A DNA stretch of 64,000 bases from NCBI RefSeq assembly GCF_014648895.1, contig NZ_BMRZ01000003.1:1054001-1118000 (forward strand), written 5' to 3'. The position numbers and the translations under genes were made by a program. This DNA is from Streptomyces tanashiensis. GTDB lineage: Bacteria > Actinomycetota > Actinomycetes > Streptomycetales > Streptomycetaceae. Positions 26,564 to 34,532 of this stretch are shown piece after piece (position 1 is the first letter of the stretch; every line of letters starts with the position of its first letter). Below the pieces are notes generated by a model. That model was not told the origin of the DNA. It searched no databases and saw only the letters and a program-made list of their open reading frames with translations.

Positions 26564-27798
26564 TGGACAGGCCGATGGACAGATACACCGTCATCTCCGC
26601 CGACTGCCACGCGGGCGCCGACCTCCTCGACTACAGGCCGTACCTGGAGAAGAAGCACCACGACGACTTCGACGCCTGGGCCGCGACCTACGTCAACCCG
26701 TACGAGGACCTGCTCGCCGACACCGCCGACCGCAACTGGAACTCGCGGCGCCGGCTGCGCGAGCTGGAGGCGGACGGCATCGTCGCCGAGGTCGTCTTCC
26801 CCAACACCATCCCGCCGTTCTTCCCCAAGGCCTCCCTGATGGCCCAGCCGCCCACCCGCGCCGAGTACGAGCAGCGCTGGGCCGGGCTCCAGGCGCACAA
26901 CCGCTGGCTGGCCGACTTCTGCGCGGACGCCCCGGGACGCAGGGCCGGAGTGGCGCAGATCCTCCTCAACGACGTGGACGCGGCGGTCGCGGAGATCCGC
27001 CGCGCCCGCGAGGCCGGACTCACCGGGGGCATCCTGCTGCCCGGAGTCCCGCCGGGCTCGCCCGTCCCCGAGCTGTACTCCGAGGCGTACGACCCGATCT
27101 GGGCCGTCTGCGCCGAGCTCGACGTCCCGGTCAACCACCACGGCGGCTCCGCGTCACCGCCGCTCGGGGACGAACCGGCCGCCCGGGCGGTGTTCATGGT
27201 GGAGACCACCTGGTTCTCCCACCGGGCCCTGTGGCACCTGATCTTCGGCGGCGCCTTCCGGCGCCACCCGGGGCTCAAGCTGGTCCTGACCGAGCAGGGC
27301 TCGGGCTGGATCCCGGGCGTGCTCGACATGCTGGACTACTACCACCGGCGCCTGGTGTCGGCCGCGACGCGGGCCGCCACCGCCGAGTCCAAGTTCGGCG
27401 CCGGGCTCGCGGAGTCCATGGGCAAGGGCCCCGGCGAGGTCTGGCGGGACAACTGCTTCGTCGGCGCGAGCTTCATGCGCCCCCACGAGGTGCCGCTGCG
27501 CGACCGGATCGGCCTCGACAAGATCATGTGGGGCAGCGACTACCCGCACGACGAGGGCACCACCCCGTACTCCCGCGAAGGCCTCCGCATCGCCTACGCG
27601 GGACTGCCCCGGGAGGAGGTCGCGGCCATGGTCGGCGGGAACGCCGCCCGGGTCTACGGCTTCGACCTCGCCCTCCTCGACCGCCTCGCCGCCGTCCACG
27701 GACCGGCCGTCGAGGAGATCGCCCAGCCCCTGAAGGAGGTCCCCGAGGGCGCCACCAGCCCGGCCTTCGCCCCGGGCGGGTCGGTCCGCGTCTGGTGA
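26563..27798 (+). CDS. Amidohydrolase-related TIM-barrel metal hydrolase (copy 2)
   Basis: A 411-residue paralogue of the preceding protein: SADCHAG near the start, LEADGIVAEVVFPN, VNHHGGSASPP in the middle and MWGSDYPHDEGTTPYSREG at the C-terminal metal site. The first 30 residues and the last motif match copy 1 closely, whereas the middle differs, so the pair may form a heteromer or act in successive steps. The ATG at 26563 overlaps the upstream stop. A second Met four codons later could also serve. It is the last gene of the operon; a VIT gene follows after 24 bases. Confidence 0.88.
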   Translation: MDRPMDRYTVISADCHAGADLLDYRPYLEKKHHDDFDAWAATYVNPYEDLLADTADRNWNSRRRLRELEADGIVAEVVFPNTIPPFFPKASLMAQPPTRAEYEQRWAGLQAHNRWLADFCADAPGRRAGVAQILLNDVDAAVAEIRRAREAGLTGGILLPGVPPGSPVPELYSEAYDPIWAVCAELDVPVNHHGGSASPPLGDEPAARAVFMVETTWFSHRALWHLIFGGAFRRHPGLKLVLTEQGSGWIPGVLDMLDYYHRRLVSAATRAATAESKFGAGLAESMGKGPGEVWRDNCFVGASFMRPHEVPLRDRIGLDKIMWGSDYPHDEGTTPYSREGLRIAYAGLPREEVAAMVGGNAARVYGFDLALLDRLAAVHGPAVEEIAQPLKEVPEGATSPAFAPGGSVRVW

Positions 27799-27822
27799 GC
27801 CGCCGGGTGCGACCCTCCTGAC

Positions 27823-28548
27823 GTGACGTCACCCCCCGCGCCCGACCCGGCCCACGACGAGGCCCACGGCGGCGGCCTCGGCGCCCGTCTCAACTGGCTC
27901 CGGGCCGCCGTGCTCGGAGCCAACGACGGCGTCGTCTCCACCGCCGGCCTCGTCGTCGGCGTCGCCGGCGCCACCGAGTCCCGGGCCGCCCTGCTCACCG
28001 CCGGCCTCTCGGGGCTGCTCGCCGGCTCGATGTCGATGGCGGCGGGGGAGTACGTCTCGGTCTCCAGCCAGCGCGACTCCGAGAAGGCCGCGCTCGCCCA
28101 GGAGAAGCGCGAGCTGCGCGAGCGGCCGGAGGCCGAGCTCGACGAACTCACCGGCCTGCTCGCCGCCCGAGGCCTCTCCCCGGACGTGGCCCGCGAGGCC
28201 GCCGAACAGCTCACCGCCCGCGACGCGCTGCGCGCCCACGCGCGCGTGGAGCTCGGCATCGACCCCGACGCCCTCACCAACCCCTGGCACGCGGCCGGCG
28301 CCAGCTTCCTCGCCTTCACCGTCGGCGCCCTGCTCCCGCTCCTCGCGATCGTCCTCCCGCCGGCCTCCGCACGCCTCTGGGTCACGGTCCTGTCCGTGCT
28401 CGCGGCCCTCACCTTCACCGGCTGGTGGAGCGCCCGCCTCGGCAGCGCCCCCACGGGCCCCGCGATCCTCCGCAACGCGGCGGGCGGAGCCCTCGCCATG
28501 GCGGTCACCTACGGCGCGGGGTCCCTCCTGGGAGCGGCGGGGGTGTAG
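27823..28548 (+). CDS. VIT1/CCC1 family metal (iron/manganese) transporter
   Basis: A 241-residue membrane protein. The first helix carries LRAAVLGANDGVVSTAGLVVGVAGA, the VIT signature; the second carries GLLAGSMSMAAGEYVSVSSQRDSE. A cytoplasmic helical Glu-rich region (about 88-145) with ARVELGID is the metal-binding domain, followed by three more helices. Family members export Fe2+ or Mn2+ from the cytoplasm. It starts with GTG 24 bases after the amidohydrolase gene. Whether it belongs to that operon is unclear. Confidence 0.9.
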   Translation: MTSPPAPDPAHDEAHGGGLGARLNWLRAAVLGANDGVVSTAGLVVGVAGATESRAALLTAGLSGLLAGSMSMAAGEYVSVSSQRDSEKAALAQEKRELRERPEAELDELTGLLAARGLSPDVAREAAEQLTARDALRAHARVELGIDPDALTNPWHAAGASFLAFTVGALLPLLAIVLPPASARLWVTVLSVLAALTFTGWWSARLGSAPTGPAILRNAAGGALAMAVTYGAGSLLGAAGV

Positions 28549-28570
28549 GGCCTGTCTTTCGGATCAGGCC
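28549..28570 (+). terminator. Hairpin after the VIT gene
   Basis: GGCCTG (28549-28554) and CAGGCC (28565-28570) pair around a ten-base loop containing TCTTTCGGAT, directly after the VIT stop codon. A short GGATCAGG direct repeat follows. The stem is only six pairs, so this is a tentative terminator. Confidence 0.45.
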
Positions 28571-28679
28571 GGATCAGGGGGCTTGTCGGAAGGTGCCAAA
28601 GCTTGCTGACAAGTCGTCTCGCATACTTGTTGGTAACCACGTCTATCCGTGCCCGGCCCGCGCCTCTACCGTCGACGGC

Positions 28680-29570
28680 ATGCCGAACCTGCCCGATGTC
28701 GTGCTCTGGTCCATACCGGCGTTCGTCCTGCTCACCGTCGTGGAGATGGTCAGCCACCGGATCCACCCCGACGAGGACGCCGCCGGGTACGAGGCCAAGG
28801 ACGCCGCCACCAGCATCGGCATGGGCCTGGGAAGCCTCTTCTTCGACGCGCTGTGGAAGATCCCCGTGGTCGCGATCTACACCGCCGTCTACGAGCTGAC
28901 CCCGCTCCGCGTCCCCGTCCTCTGGTGGACGATCCCGCTCATGCTGCTCGCGCAGGACTTCTTCTACTACTGGCAGCACCGCGGACACCACGTCATCCGC
29001 ATCCTCTGGGCCTGCCACGTCGTCCACCACAGCAGCCGGAAGTACAACCTCAGCACCGCCCTGCGGCAGCCGTGGACCGGCGTCACGGGCTGGCCCTTCT
29101 ACCTGCCGGTGATCGCCCTCGGCGTCCACCCCGCGGCCCTGGCCTTCTGCTACTCGGTCAACCTCGTCTACCAGTTCTGGATCCACACCGAGCGCATCGG
29201 CAAGCTGCCCCGCCCCTTCGAGTACGTCCTCAACACCCCCTCGCACCACCGGGTCCACCACGCCTCCCAGGGCGGCTACCTGGACCGGAACTTCGGCGGC
29301 ATCCTCATCGTCTGGGACCGGGTGTTCGGCTCCTGGGTCGGCGAGACCGAGCGGCCCGTCTACGGGCTCACCAAGAACATCGAGACCTACAACCCGCTGC
29401 GCGTCGCCACCCACGAGTACGCCGCCATCGCCCGCGACCTGCGCGCCGCGCACGACTGGCGCGAACGGGCCGGACGGCTCTTCCGCGGCCCCGGCTGGCA
29501 GCCCGCGCCCGCCGGCGGCGGGACCCCCGACGCCGGCACCGGACCCGCCGCCCCCGAGGCCGCCGCGTGA
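28680..29570 (+). CDS. Sterol desaturase / fatty acid hydroxylase family membrane protein
   Basis: A 296-residue di-iron membrane oxygenase. The eight-histidine pattern is present: FYYWQHRGHH (HxxxHH type), VVHHSS with a preceding His, and the late cluster TPSHHRVHHASQGG. At least four hydrophobic segments surround them. The superfamily includes sterol C4/C5 oxidases, fatty-acid hydroxylases and alkylglycerol monooxygenase. A disordered Pro/Gly/Ala tail ends the protein. It overlaps the lysoplasmalogenase-like gene by four bases (GTGA), which points to lipid, perhaps ether-lipid, chemistry. ATG 28680 was chosen at the first hydrophobic helix. Confidence 0.9.
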   Translation: MPNLPDVVLWSIPAFVLLTVVEMVSHRIHPDEDAAGYEAKDAATSIGMGLGSLFFDALWKIPVVAIYTAVYELTPLRVPVLWWTIPLMLLAQDFFYYWQHRGHHVIRILWACHVVHHSSRKYNLSTALRQPWTGVTGWPFYLPVIALGVHPAALAFCYSVNLVYQFWIHTERIGKLPRPFEYVLNTPSHHRVHHASQGGYLDRNFGGILIVWDRVFGSWVGETERPVYGLTKNIETYNPLRVATHEYAAIARDLRAAHDWRERAGRLFRGPGWQPAPAGGGTPDAGTGPAAPEAAA

Positions 29571-30199
29571 AGACGTCCTCCCGCGCGCTGCTCGCCGCCT
29601 TCGCGCTCGCGGCCGCCGTCGACCTGGTCTCCCTGCTCGCCGGCGCCGAGCTCGGCCACCAGATCGCCAAACCGCTCCTGATGCCCCTGCTCGCCGCGTA
29701 CGCCGTCACCCTCGGCGCCCCGCGGCTGCTGACCGCCGCGCTCCTCCTCGGCTGGGGCGGTGACGTCCTCCTGCTCTCCGACGCCGACTGGGCCTTCCTC
29801 GTCGGCATGGGCTCCTTCGCCGCCGGACACGTCTGCTACCTCGTCCTCTTCGGCCGGAGGCGTACGTCCCCGGCGCTCGGCGCCCTCTACACGGCCGCGC
29901 TCGTGGGCACCGTCGCGCTCCTCTGGCCCGACCTCCCCGCCGAGCTGCGGATCCCCGTCGCCGGGTACTCCCTGCTGCTCACCGCGATGGCCTACCGCTC
30001 CAGCGCCCTCGGGCTCCTGGCCGGCCTCGGCGGCGCGCTGTTCCTGCTGTCCGACACCCTGATCGCCACCGGCGTCGCCGAGTGGCCCCAGCTGCCCGCG
30101 CCCGACTTCTGGGTCATGCTGACCTACATCGCGGCGCAGTACCTGCTGACGGCGGGAGCGCTCCGCGCGATGTACGGTGAACGTCGTACAACCGTCTGA
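29567..30199 (+). CDS. YhhN/TMEM86 family (lysoplasmalogenase-like) membrane protein
   Basis: A 210-residue protein with about eight short hydrophobic helices. Family markers are the early KPLLMPLLAAY, then LLGWGGDVLLL (conserved Asp), FLVGMGSFAAGHVCYLVLF, LLLTAMAYRSS and the second Asp in LFLLSDTLIA. The characterised mammalian member TMEM86B hydrolyses the vinyl-ether bond of lysoplasmalogen. The GTG start lies inside the upstream stop (GTGA), so both proteins should be made together. The activity in bacteria is inferred by family. Confidence 0.88.
   Translation: MKTSSRALLAAFALAAAVDLVSLLAGAELGHQIAKPLLMPLLAAYAVTLGAPRLLTAALLLGWGGDVLLLSDADWAFLVGMGSFAAGHVCYLVLFGRRRTSPALGALYTAALVGTVALLWPDLPAELRIPVAGYSLLLTAMAYRSSALGLLAGLGGALFLLSDTLIATGVAEWPQLPAPDFWVMLTYIAAQYLLTAGALRAMYGERRTTV
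30171..30190. promoter_or_regulatory. Inverted repeat upstream of the alcohol dehydrogenase gene
   Basis: TGTACG (30171-30176) and CGTACA (30185-30190) flank eight bases. The repeat ends 27 bases before the alcohol dehydrogenase ATG and overlaps the last codons of the YhhN gene. This is a candidate operator for the dehydrogenase promoter. Confidence 0.4.
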
Positions 30200-30217
30200 C
30201 AGCAAGGACCGCCCCTC

Positions 30218-31261
30218 ATGCGCGCCACCACCATCCACGCCCCGTTCGACATGCGCGTGGAGGACGTGCCCGACCCGGTGATCCAGGACTCCACGGACGT
30301 CGTCCTGCGGGTCCTGCGGGCCTGCATCTGCGGCAGCGACCTGTGGGCCTACCGCGGCGAGTCCGCCCGTCAGCCCGGCCAGCGCATCGGCCACGAGTTC
30401 CTCGGCATCGTCGAGGCGGCCGGCTCCGACGTCACCGGCTTCGCCGCCGGCGACCTCGTCGTCGCCCCCTTCGTCTGGTCCGACGGCACCTGCGAGTACT
30501 GCGCCGAGGGCCTCCACACCTCCTGCCCGCGCGGTGGCTTCTGGGGCTCGGTCGGCTCCGACGGCGGCCAGGGCGAGGCCGTCCGCGTCCCCTTCGCCGA
30601 CGGCACCCTCGTCAAGCTGCCCGCCGAGGCGGCCGGCGACGACCGCCTGCTCACCGCACTGCTCGCGCTCTCCGACGTCCTCGGCACCGGCCACCACGCC
30701 GCCCTCGGCGCGGGCGTGAAGCCCGGCTCCACCGTCGCCGTCGTCGGCGACGGGGCCGTCGGCCTGTGCGGCGTCCTCGCCGCCAAGCGCCTCGGCGCCG
30801 AGCGGATCATCGCCCTCGGCCGGCACACCGCCCGTACCGACATCGCCCGCGCCTTCGGCGCCACCGACGTCGTCGCCGAGCGCGGCGAGGCCGCCGAGGC
30901 CGCCGTCCGCGAGCTCACCGGCGGGCAGGGCGCCCACGGCGTCATCGAGGCCGTCGGCACCGAGCAGTCCATGCGCACGGCCGTCGCGATCGCCCGCGAC
31001 GGCGGCTCCATCGGCTACGTCGGCGTCCCGCACGGCAGCGGCACCGGCCTCGACCTCTCGGTCATGTTCGACCGCAACATCGCCCTCCGCGGCGGCGTCG
31101 CCCCCGTGCGCGCGTACATCCCGGAACTCCTCCCGGACGTCCTGGACGGCACCATCGACCCGTCCCCGGTCTTCGACCTGACGGTCGGCCTGGACGGCGT
31201 CCCGGCCGGCTACAAGGCGATGGACGACCGCACGGCCCTGAAGGTCCTGGTCAAGCCGTAA
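30218..31261 (+). CDS. Zinc-dependent alcohol dehydrogenase family protein
   Basis: A 347-residue medium-chain dehydrogenase. Catalytic-zinc ligands are Cys38 in CICGSD and His59-Glu60 in GHEFLG. The structural zinc lobe has Cys92, Cys95 and Cys103 (TCEYCAEGLHTSC), one short of the classical four. The Rossmann motif is VAVVGDGAVGLCGVLAAK. Related to threonine and sorbitol dehydrogenases; the substrate is unknown. It probably has its own promoter, near the inverted repeat just upstream. Confidence 0.92.
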   Translation: MRATTIHAPFDMRVEDVPDPVIQDSTDVVLRVLRACICGSDLWAYRGESARQPGQRIGHEFLGIVEAAGSDVTGFAAGDLVVAPFVWSDGTCEYCAEGLHTSCPRGGFWGSVGSDGGQGEAVRVPFADGTLVKLPAEAAGDDRLLTALLALSDVLGTGHHAALGAGVKPGSTVAVVGDGAVGLCGVLAAKRLGAERIIALGRHTARTDIARAFGATDVVAERGEAAEAAVRELTGGQGAHGVIEAVGTEQSMRTAVAIARDGGSIGYVGVPHGSGTGLDLSVMFDRNIALRGGVAPVRAYIPELLPDVLDGTIDPSPVFDLTVGLDGVPAGYKAMDDRTALKVLVKP

Positions 31262-31339
31262 CACCCCCGGCGCCGGGCTCACGTCCGGCCCACCCCGACC
31301 CACAGGGACCGGGGCGGGCCGGACGGAGCCCCGGGCCCG

Positions 31340-32638
31340 TCAGGCCCCGGCCCACTCCGGCGCGTCCGCCCCCGCGACGCCCGGCGGCCGGGACCAGGCC
31401 GTCGGTCCGCCCTCGTACGAGACCGGCGACAGCGCGTGCCGCAGGTGGCCCAGCGGCCCGTCCGACTCCGTGACGTACCGCTCCGGCTCGTACCGCGGCA
31501 GCGCGTGCGTCAGCCAGTGGCCCGTCTGCGCGAGGGCCAGGCGGACGAGCCGGCCACCGCCCTCCGTGCGCTGCTCCGTCAGCGACCGCAGCACCGCCGC
31601 CGCGAGCAGATACCCCGTGCCGTGGTCCAGCGCCTGCGCCGGCAGCGCGCCCGGCTCCGCGACCGAGCCCTCCGTCGCCGCGATGCCCGTCGCCACCTGC
31701 ACCAGGGAGTCGAAGCCCCGCCGTCCGCCCCACGGCCCGTAGTCGCCCCAGGCGGAGAGCCGGGCCGTCACCAGACCCGGCCGCTCCAGGTCGAAGCGGT
31801 CGAGGGCGCCCGGCCGGTAGCCGGTGACCAGCACATCGGCGGAGTCGAGGAGTTCCTCGAAGGCGCGCCGGTCCGAGGGCCGGTCCAGATCGAGCGCGGA
31901 CGTCCGCTTGCCGACGTTCGTGTCCGCGTGCTGGTCCGGCAGTTCGGGGTTGCCCGGCGGGTCGATCCGCAGCACGTCCGCGCCGAGCAGCGCCAGCGTG
32001 CGGGTCGCGATCGGCCCCGCGATCACCCGGGTCAGGTCCAGGACGCGCAGCGGACCCGTATGCCGCCGGGGCGCGGCCTCGTCCAGCCGCTCCCGGGTCA
32101 GCAGCGGGCGCGCCGCCACCTCCCGGCCCTGCTCGCCCGCGGCCCACTCCTCGGGCGTGCGCAGGGCGACGGCCAGGCCCCCGGCCGCGTACACGGCCGT
32201 CTCGACCTCGACGGCCTTCCGCTCGCCGATCGCCGCCGCGACGGCCTCGACGGAGTCGGAGGCGTCCAGGGCGGCGAGCAACGCCGCCTTGTGATGGGGG
32301 TAGTTGGCGTGCGTACGGACCCAGCCGTCGGCGGCCCGCCAGAACCGGGAGAGGGGCGCGAAGCTCACCGGCGCCCGCCCGTCGACCCGAAGGTGGCGCT
32401 CGCTCACGAAGGCGGTGGCGACGGCCCCGTCGTCGACCCGTACCGGCCCGGGCAGCCCCGCGTGCTCCGCCGCGGCCAGCGAGCAGGCCGCGACCGCGCC
32501 GCGCGCCAGGTCCATCACCGGGAGCCGCGCGGGCAGCAGCCCGGAGACCCCGCCGTACTCCACGCGGTCGACGAGGGCGGGATCGCCGCCCAGGGCCGAC
32601 CACAGCAACTCCGTTGCGGTACGCACTGTGTTGTCCAT
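31340..32638 (-). CDS. Family III (CaiB/BaiF) CoA-transferase
   Basis: A 432-residue protein of the formyl-CoA transferase family, which moves CoA between organic acids through an aspartyl-CoA intermediate. The core is visible in VLDLTRVIAGPIATRTLALLGADVLRIDPPG. The catalytic Asp region is less clear than in Frc, with GYLLAAAVLRSLTEQR in the second half. A 190-residue N-terminal part precedes the core, an arrangement seen in fused or two-lobed members. The ATG at 32638 lacks a strong ribosome binding site and lies ten bases after a perfect palindrome. Substrate unknown. Confidence 0.88.
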   Translation of the reverse strand: MDNTVRTATELLWSALGGDPALVDRVEYGGVSGLLPARLPVMDLARGAVAACSLAAAEHAGLPGPVRVDDGAVATAFVSERHLRVDGRAPVSFAPLSRFWRAADGWVRTHANYPHHKAALLAALDASDSVEAVAAAIGERKAVEVETAVYAAGGLAVALRTPEEWAAGEQGREVAARPLLTRERLDEAAPRRHTGPLRVLDLTRVIAGPIATRTLALLGADVLRIDPPGNPELPDQHADTNVGKRTSALDLDRPSDRRAFEELLDSADVLVTGYRPGALDRFDLERPGLVTARLSAWGDYGPWGGRRGFDSLVQVATGIAATEGSVAEPGALPAQALDHGTGYLLAAAVLRSLTEQRTEGGGRLVRLALAQTGHWLTHALPRYEPERYVTESDGPLGHLRHALSPVSYEGGPTAWSRPPGVAGADAPEWAGA

Positions 32639-32648
32639 GATCGCAGTG

Positions 32649-32663
32649 TGGCACCGAGTGCCA
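32649..32663. promoter_or_regulatory. Palindromic site in front of the CoA-transferase gene
   Basis: TGGCAC (32649-32654), CGA, GTGCCA (32658-32663) form a perfect inverted repeat with a three-base centre. It is only ten bases upstream of the CoA-transferase start codon, where a bound repressor would block initiation. No regulator gene is adjacent. Confidence 0.5.
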
Positions 32664-32668
32664 TGCGA

Positions 32669-32704
32669 AAGGGCCCCGGTGTGGCGCACCACACCAGGAC
32701 CCTT
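32669..32704 (-). terminator. Hairpin after the subtilase gene
   Basis: The arms AAGGG-CC-GGTGTGG and CCACACC-GG-CCCTT pair around CGCA with two single mismatches. The hairpin begins 19 bases past the subtilase stop codon and ends against the palindrome of the CoA-transferase leader. Confidence 0.75.
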
Positions 32705-32723
32705 CCTCACCGGACCGCGGTCG

Positions 32724-34259
32724 TTACCAGCGGACGGCGTCGAGCGCGTCGATCAGACCGGCTCCGTAGAAGCCGTTCTTGTTCTTGCCACCCTCGCAGA
32801 CGGCGTCGATCTTGCCGTCGCCCTCGATGTCGTACGGGTTGGTGCAGGCGCGGTCGTCGGCCTGCGCGTACAGCAGCGCCTTCAGCGCCGCCGGGCTCGC
32901 GTAGGGGTGCGTCGACTTGATGAGCGCCAGGACACCCGCCGCGTGCGGCGAGGCCATCGACGTACCGGCCTTGTAGTTGTAGCCGCCGTTGACCGTGGTC
33001 GACAGGATGCGGCCGTTGACCGCCGGGGCGTCCGGCGTCTGGTACTCGGTGCGGTCACCGCCGGGGGCGGCGATGTCGATCACGCCGAGACCGTAGTTGG
33101 AGTAGGACGCCTTGAGGTCCTTGGCGCCGGTCGCGGAGACCGTCACGACGCCCGGCAGCATGGCCGGGTAGTCGAAGCACTCCTTCGGGTCGATGACCCG
33201 GTCGCCCGGCGTGGTGTCGTTCGGGCTGCTGTTGTCGAGGATCGAGTCGGCAGCGAGGTCGAACTTCGAGTTGCCGGCCGCGGCGACGTTGACCGTGCCC
33301 TTGCGCTCCGCGTAGCGGGTCGCGCGGGTGACCGCCTCGATGAGGGCCTTCTGGTCCTCGTCGTTCTTGCAGGCGAACATCCACGGGTCGGTGTAGTAGC
33401 TGTTGTTCGTGATGTCGACGCCGTGCTCGGCCGCCCACACGAAGCCGCAGACCACGGCCTCGGTGTAGAAGAAGCCGTCCGGGGTGGACACCTTGATGCC
33501 GGAGACCTTCACGCCCGGGGCGACACCGGTGATGCCGACGCCGTTCTTGGCGGCGGCGATGGTGCCGGCGACGTGCGTGCCGTGGTCGCTCTCGCCCGGG
33601 TTCGGACGCCACGAGCCGGCGGTGGTGTCCGGCTTGCCGGACACGCAGTTGGCGGAGGCGGCGGCGTCGAAGTTCGGCGCCAGGTCCGGGTGGGTGTCGT
33701 CGACACCCGTGTCGATGACGCCGACGGTGACGCGCTTGCTGCCGAGCGTCTTCTGGTGGGCCTTGTCGGCCTTGATCGCCGGGAGGTCCCACTGCAGGGG
33801 CTCCAGCGGGTCCTGCTCGTCCGTCGCCCGGGCGGCGGCGGCCTTCGCCTCGGCCGCGGACAGCGTCTGCGCGCCCTCGTCGACGGAGTCGTCGGACTGG
33901 ACGGAGAGCGGGGCGGTCCGGGTCGAACCGGCCGACACCACGCCGCGCGCCTGACGGATCGTCTTCGCGAACTCGGGGTTCTGCGAGTGGACGACTATCA
34001 CGCCTATCTGGTCGTACGAGATGACCACTTCACCGCCCGCGGCGGCGATGGCCTTCTTCACCGAGGCGGCGGTCCAGCGGCCACCCTCGACGTTGACGAC
34101 GTACGAGAGCTTCGGGCCGTTCGTGGCCACGGTGGCCGGAGCGTCGCTCAGTTCCGCGGCGGAGGCGGCGCCGGGGGCAAGGAAGCCGAGCGAGGCCGTG
34201 AGCGCGAGACCAACCGGCAGAGCGAGAGCTCGGCCGCGCCTCGATCCCAGATGAGCCAT
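32724..34259 (-). CDS. Secreted subtilisin-like serine protease (S8)
   Basis: A 511-residue preproprotease. A signal peptide (about 1-34, with cleavage near ASA/AEL) and an inhibitor-like prodomain (about 50-110) precede the catalytic domain. The triad is Asp183 in VIDTGVDDTHPDL, His226 in DHGTHVAGTI and Ser434 in GTSMASPHAAG; the oxyanion Asn is in AAAGNSKFD. Cysteines in the mature part suggest disulfides. It has a single-gene transcription unit, flanked by a hairpin downstream and an AT-richer leader with small palindromes upstream. Confidence 0.95.
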   Translation of the reverse strand: MAHLGSRRGRALALPVGLALTASLGFLAPGAASAAELSDAPATVATNGPKLSYVVNVEGGRWTAASVKKAIAAAGGEVVISYDQIGVIVVHSQNPEFAKTIRQARGVVSAGSTRTAPLSVQSDDSVDEGAQTLSAAEAKAAAARATDEQDPLEPLQWDLPAIKADKAHQKTLGSKRVTVGVIDTGVDDTHPDLAPNFDAAASANCVSGKPDTTAGSWRPNPGESDHGTHVAGTIAAAKNGVGITGVAPGVKVSGIKVSTPDGFFYTEAVVCGFVWAAEHGVDITNNSYYTDPWMFACKNDEDQKALIEAVTRATRYAERKGTVNVAAAGNSKFDLAADSILDNSSPNDTTPGDRVIDPKECFDYPAMLPGVVTVSATGAKDLKASYSNYGLGVIDIAAPGGDRTEYQTPDAPAVNGRILSTTVNGGYNYKAGTSMASPHAAGVLALIKSTHPYASPAALKALLYAQADDRACTNPYDIEGDGKIDAVCEGGKNKNGFYGAGLIDALDAVRW

Positions 34260-34348
34260 GGGTTCTCCACATCATCCGTATGTACTGTCCACGCGCGGGT
34301 TTACGCGGGGACAGGTGCATGACGAGTGAAGCTATCGCTGATCTTCCC

Positions 34349-34381
34349 GAAGCTTCAATGAGTTGAGAAGACTTCATGAAG
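34349..34381. promoter_or_regulatory. Two small palindromes in the divergent subtilase/symporter region
   Basis: GAAGCTTC (34349-34356) and CTTCATGAAG (34372-34381) are perfect palindromes 15 bases apart in an AT-richer part of the 273-base intergenic region. They could be operator half sites for the subtilase promoter. No matching known motif comes to mind. Confidence 0.4.
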
Positions 34382-34446
34382 ATATGTTCAAAGAAATCCC
34401 TCGGATGAACCGCGTCGCTTCCGGCTCCGTGCCGTTGGTCAGGGGA

Positions 34447-34466
34447 GGGGCTCCGCTCGGAGCCCC
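34447..34466 (+). repeat. Leader hairpin upstream of the DUF485 gene
   Basis: GGGGCTCCG (34447-34455) and CGGAGCCCC (34458-34466) are separated by two bases, forming a tight GC-rich stem 66 bases before the DUF485 start. It may be an attenuator or the end of a divergent transcript. Role unknown. Confidence 0.5.
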
Positions 34467-34532
34467 GCTTCCCGCACCCCTGGTGAGGCCCCCTTGACCA
34501 TGCCGTCCGTCCCCGCGTCACGAGGAGATTCC

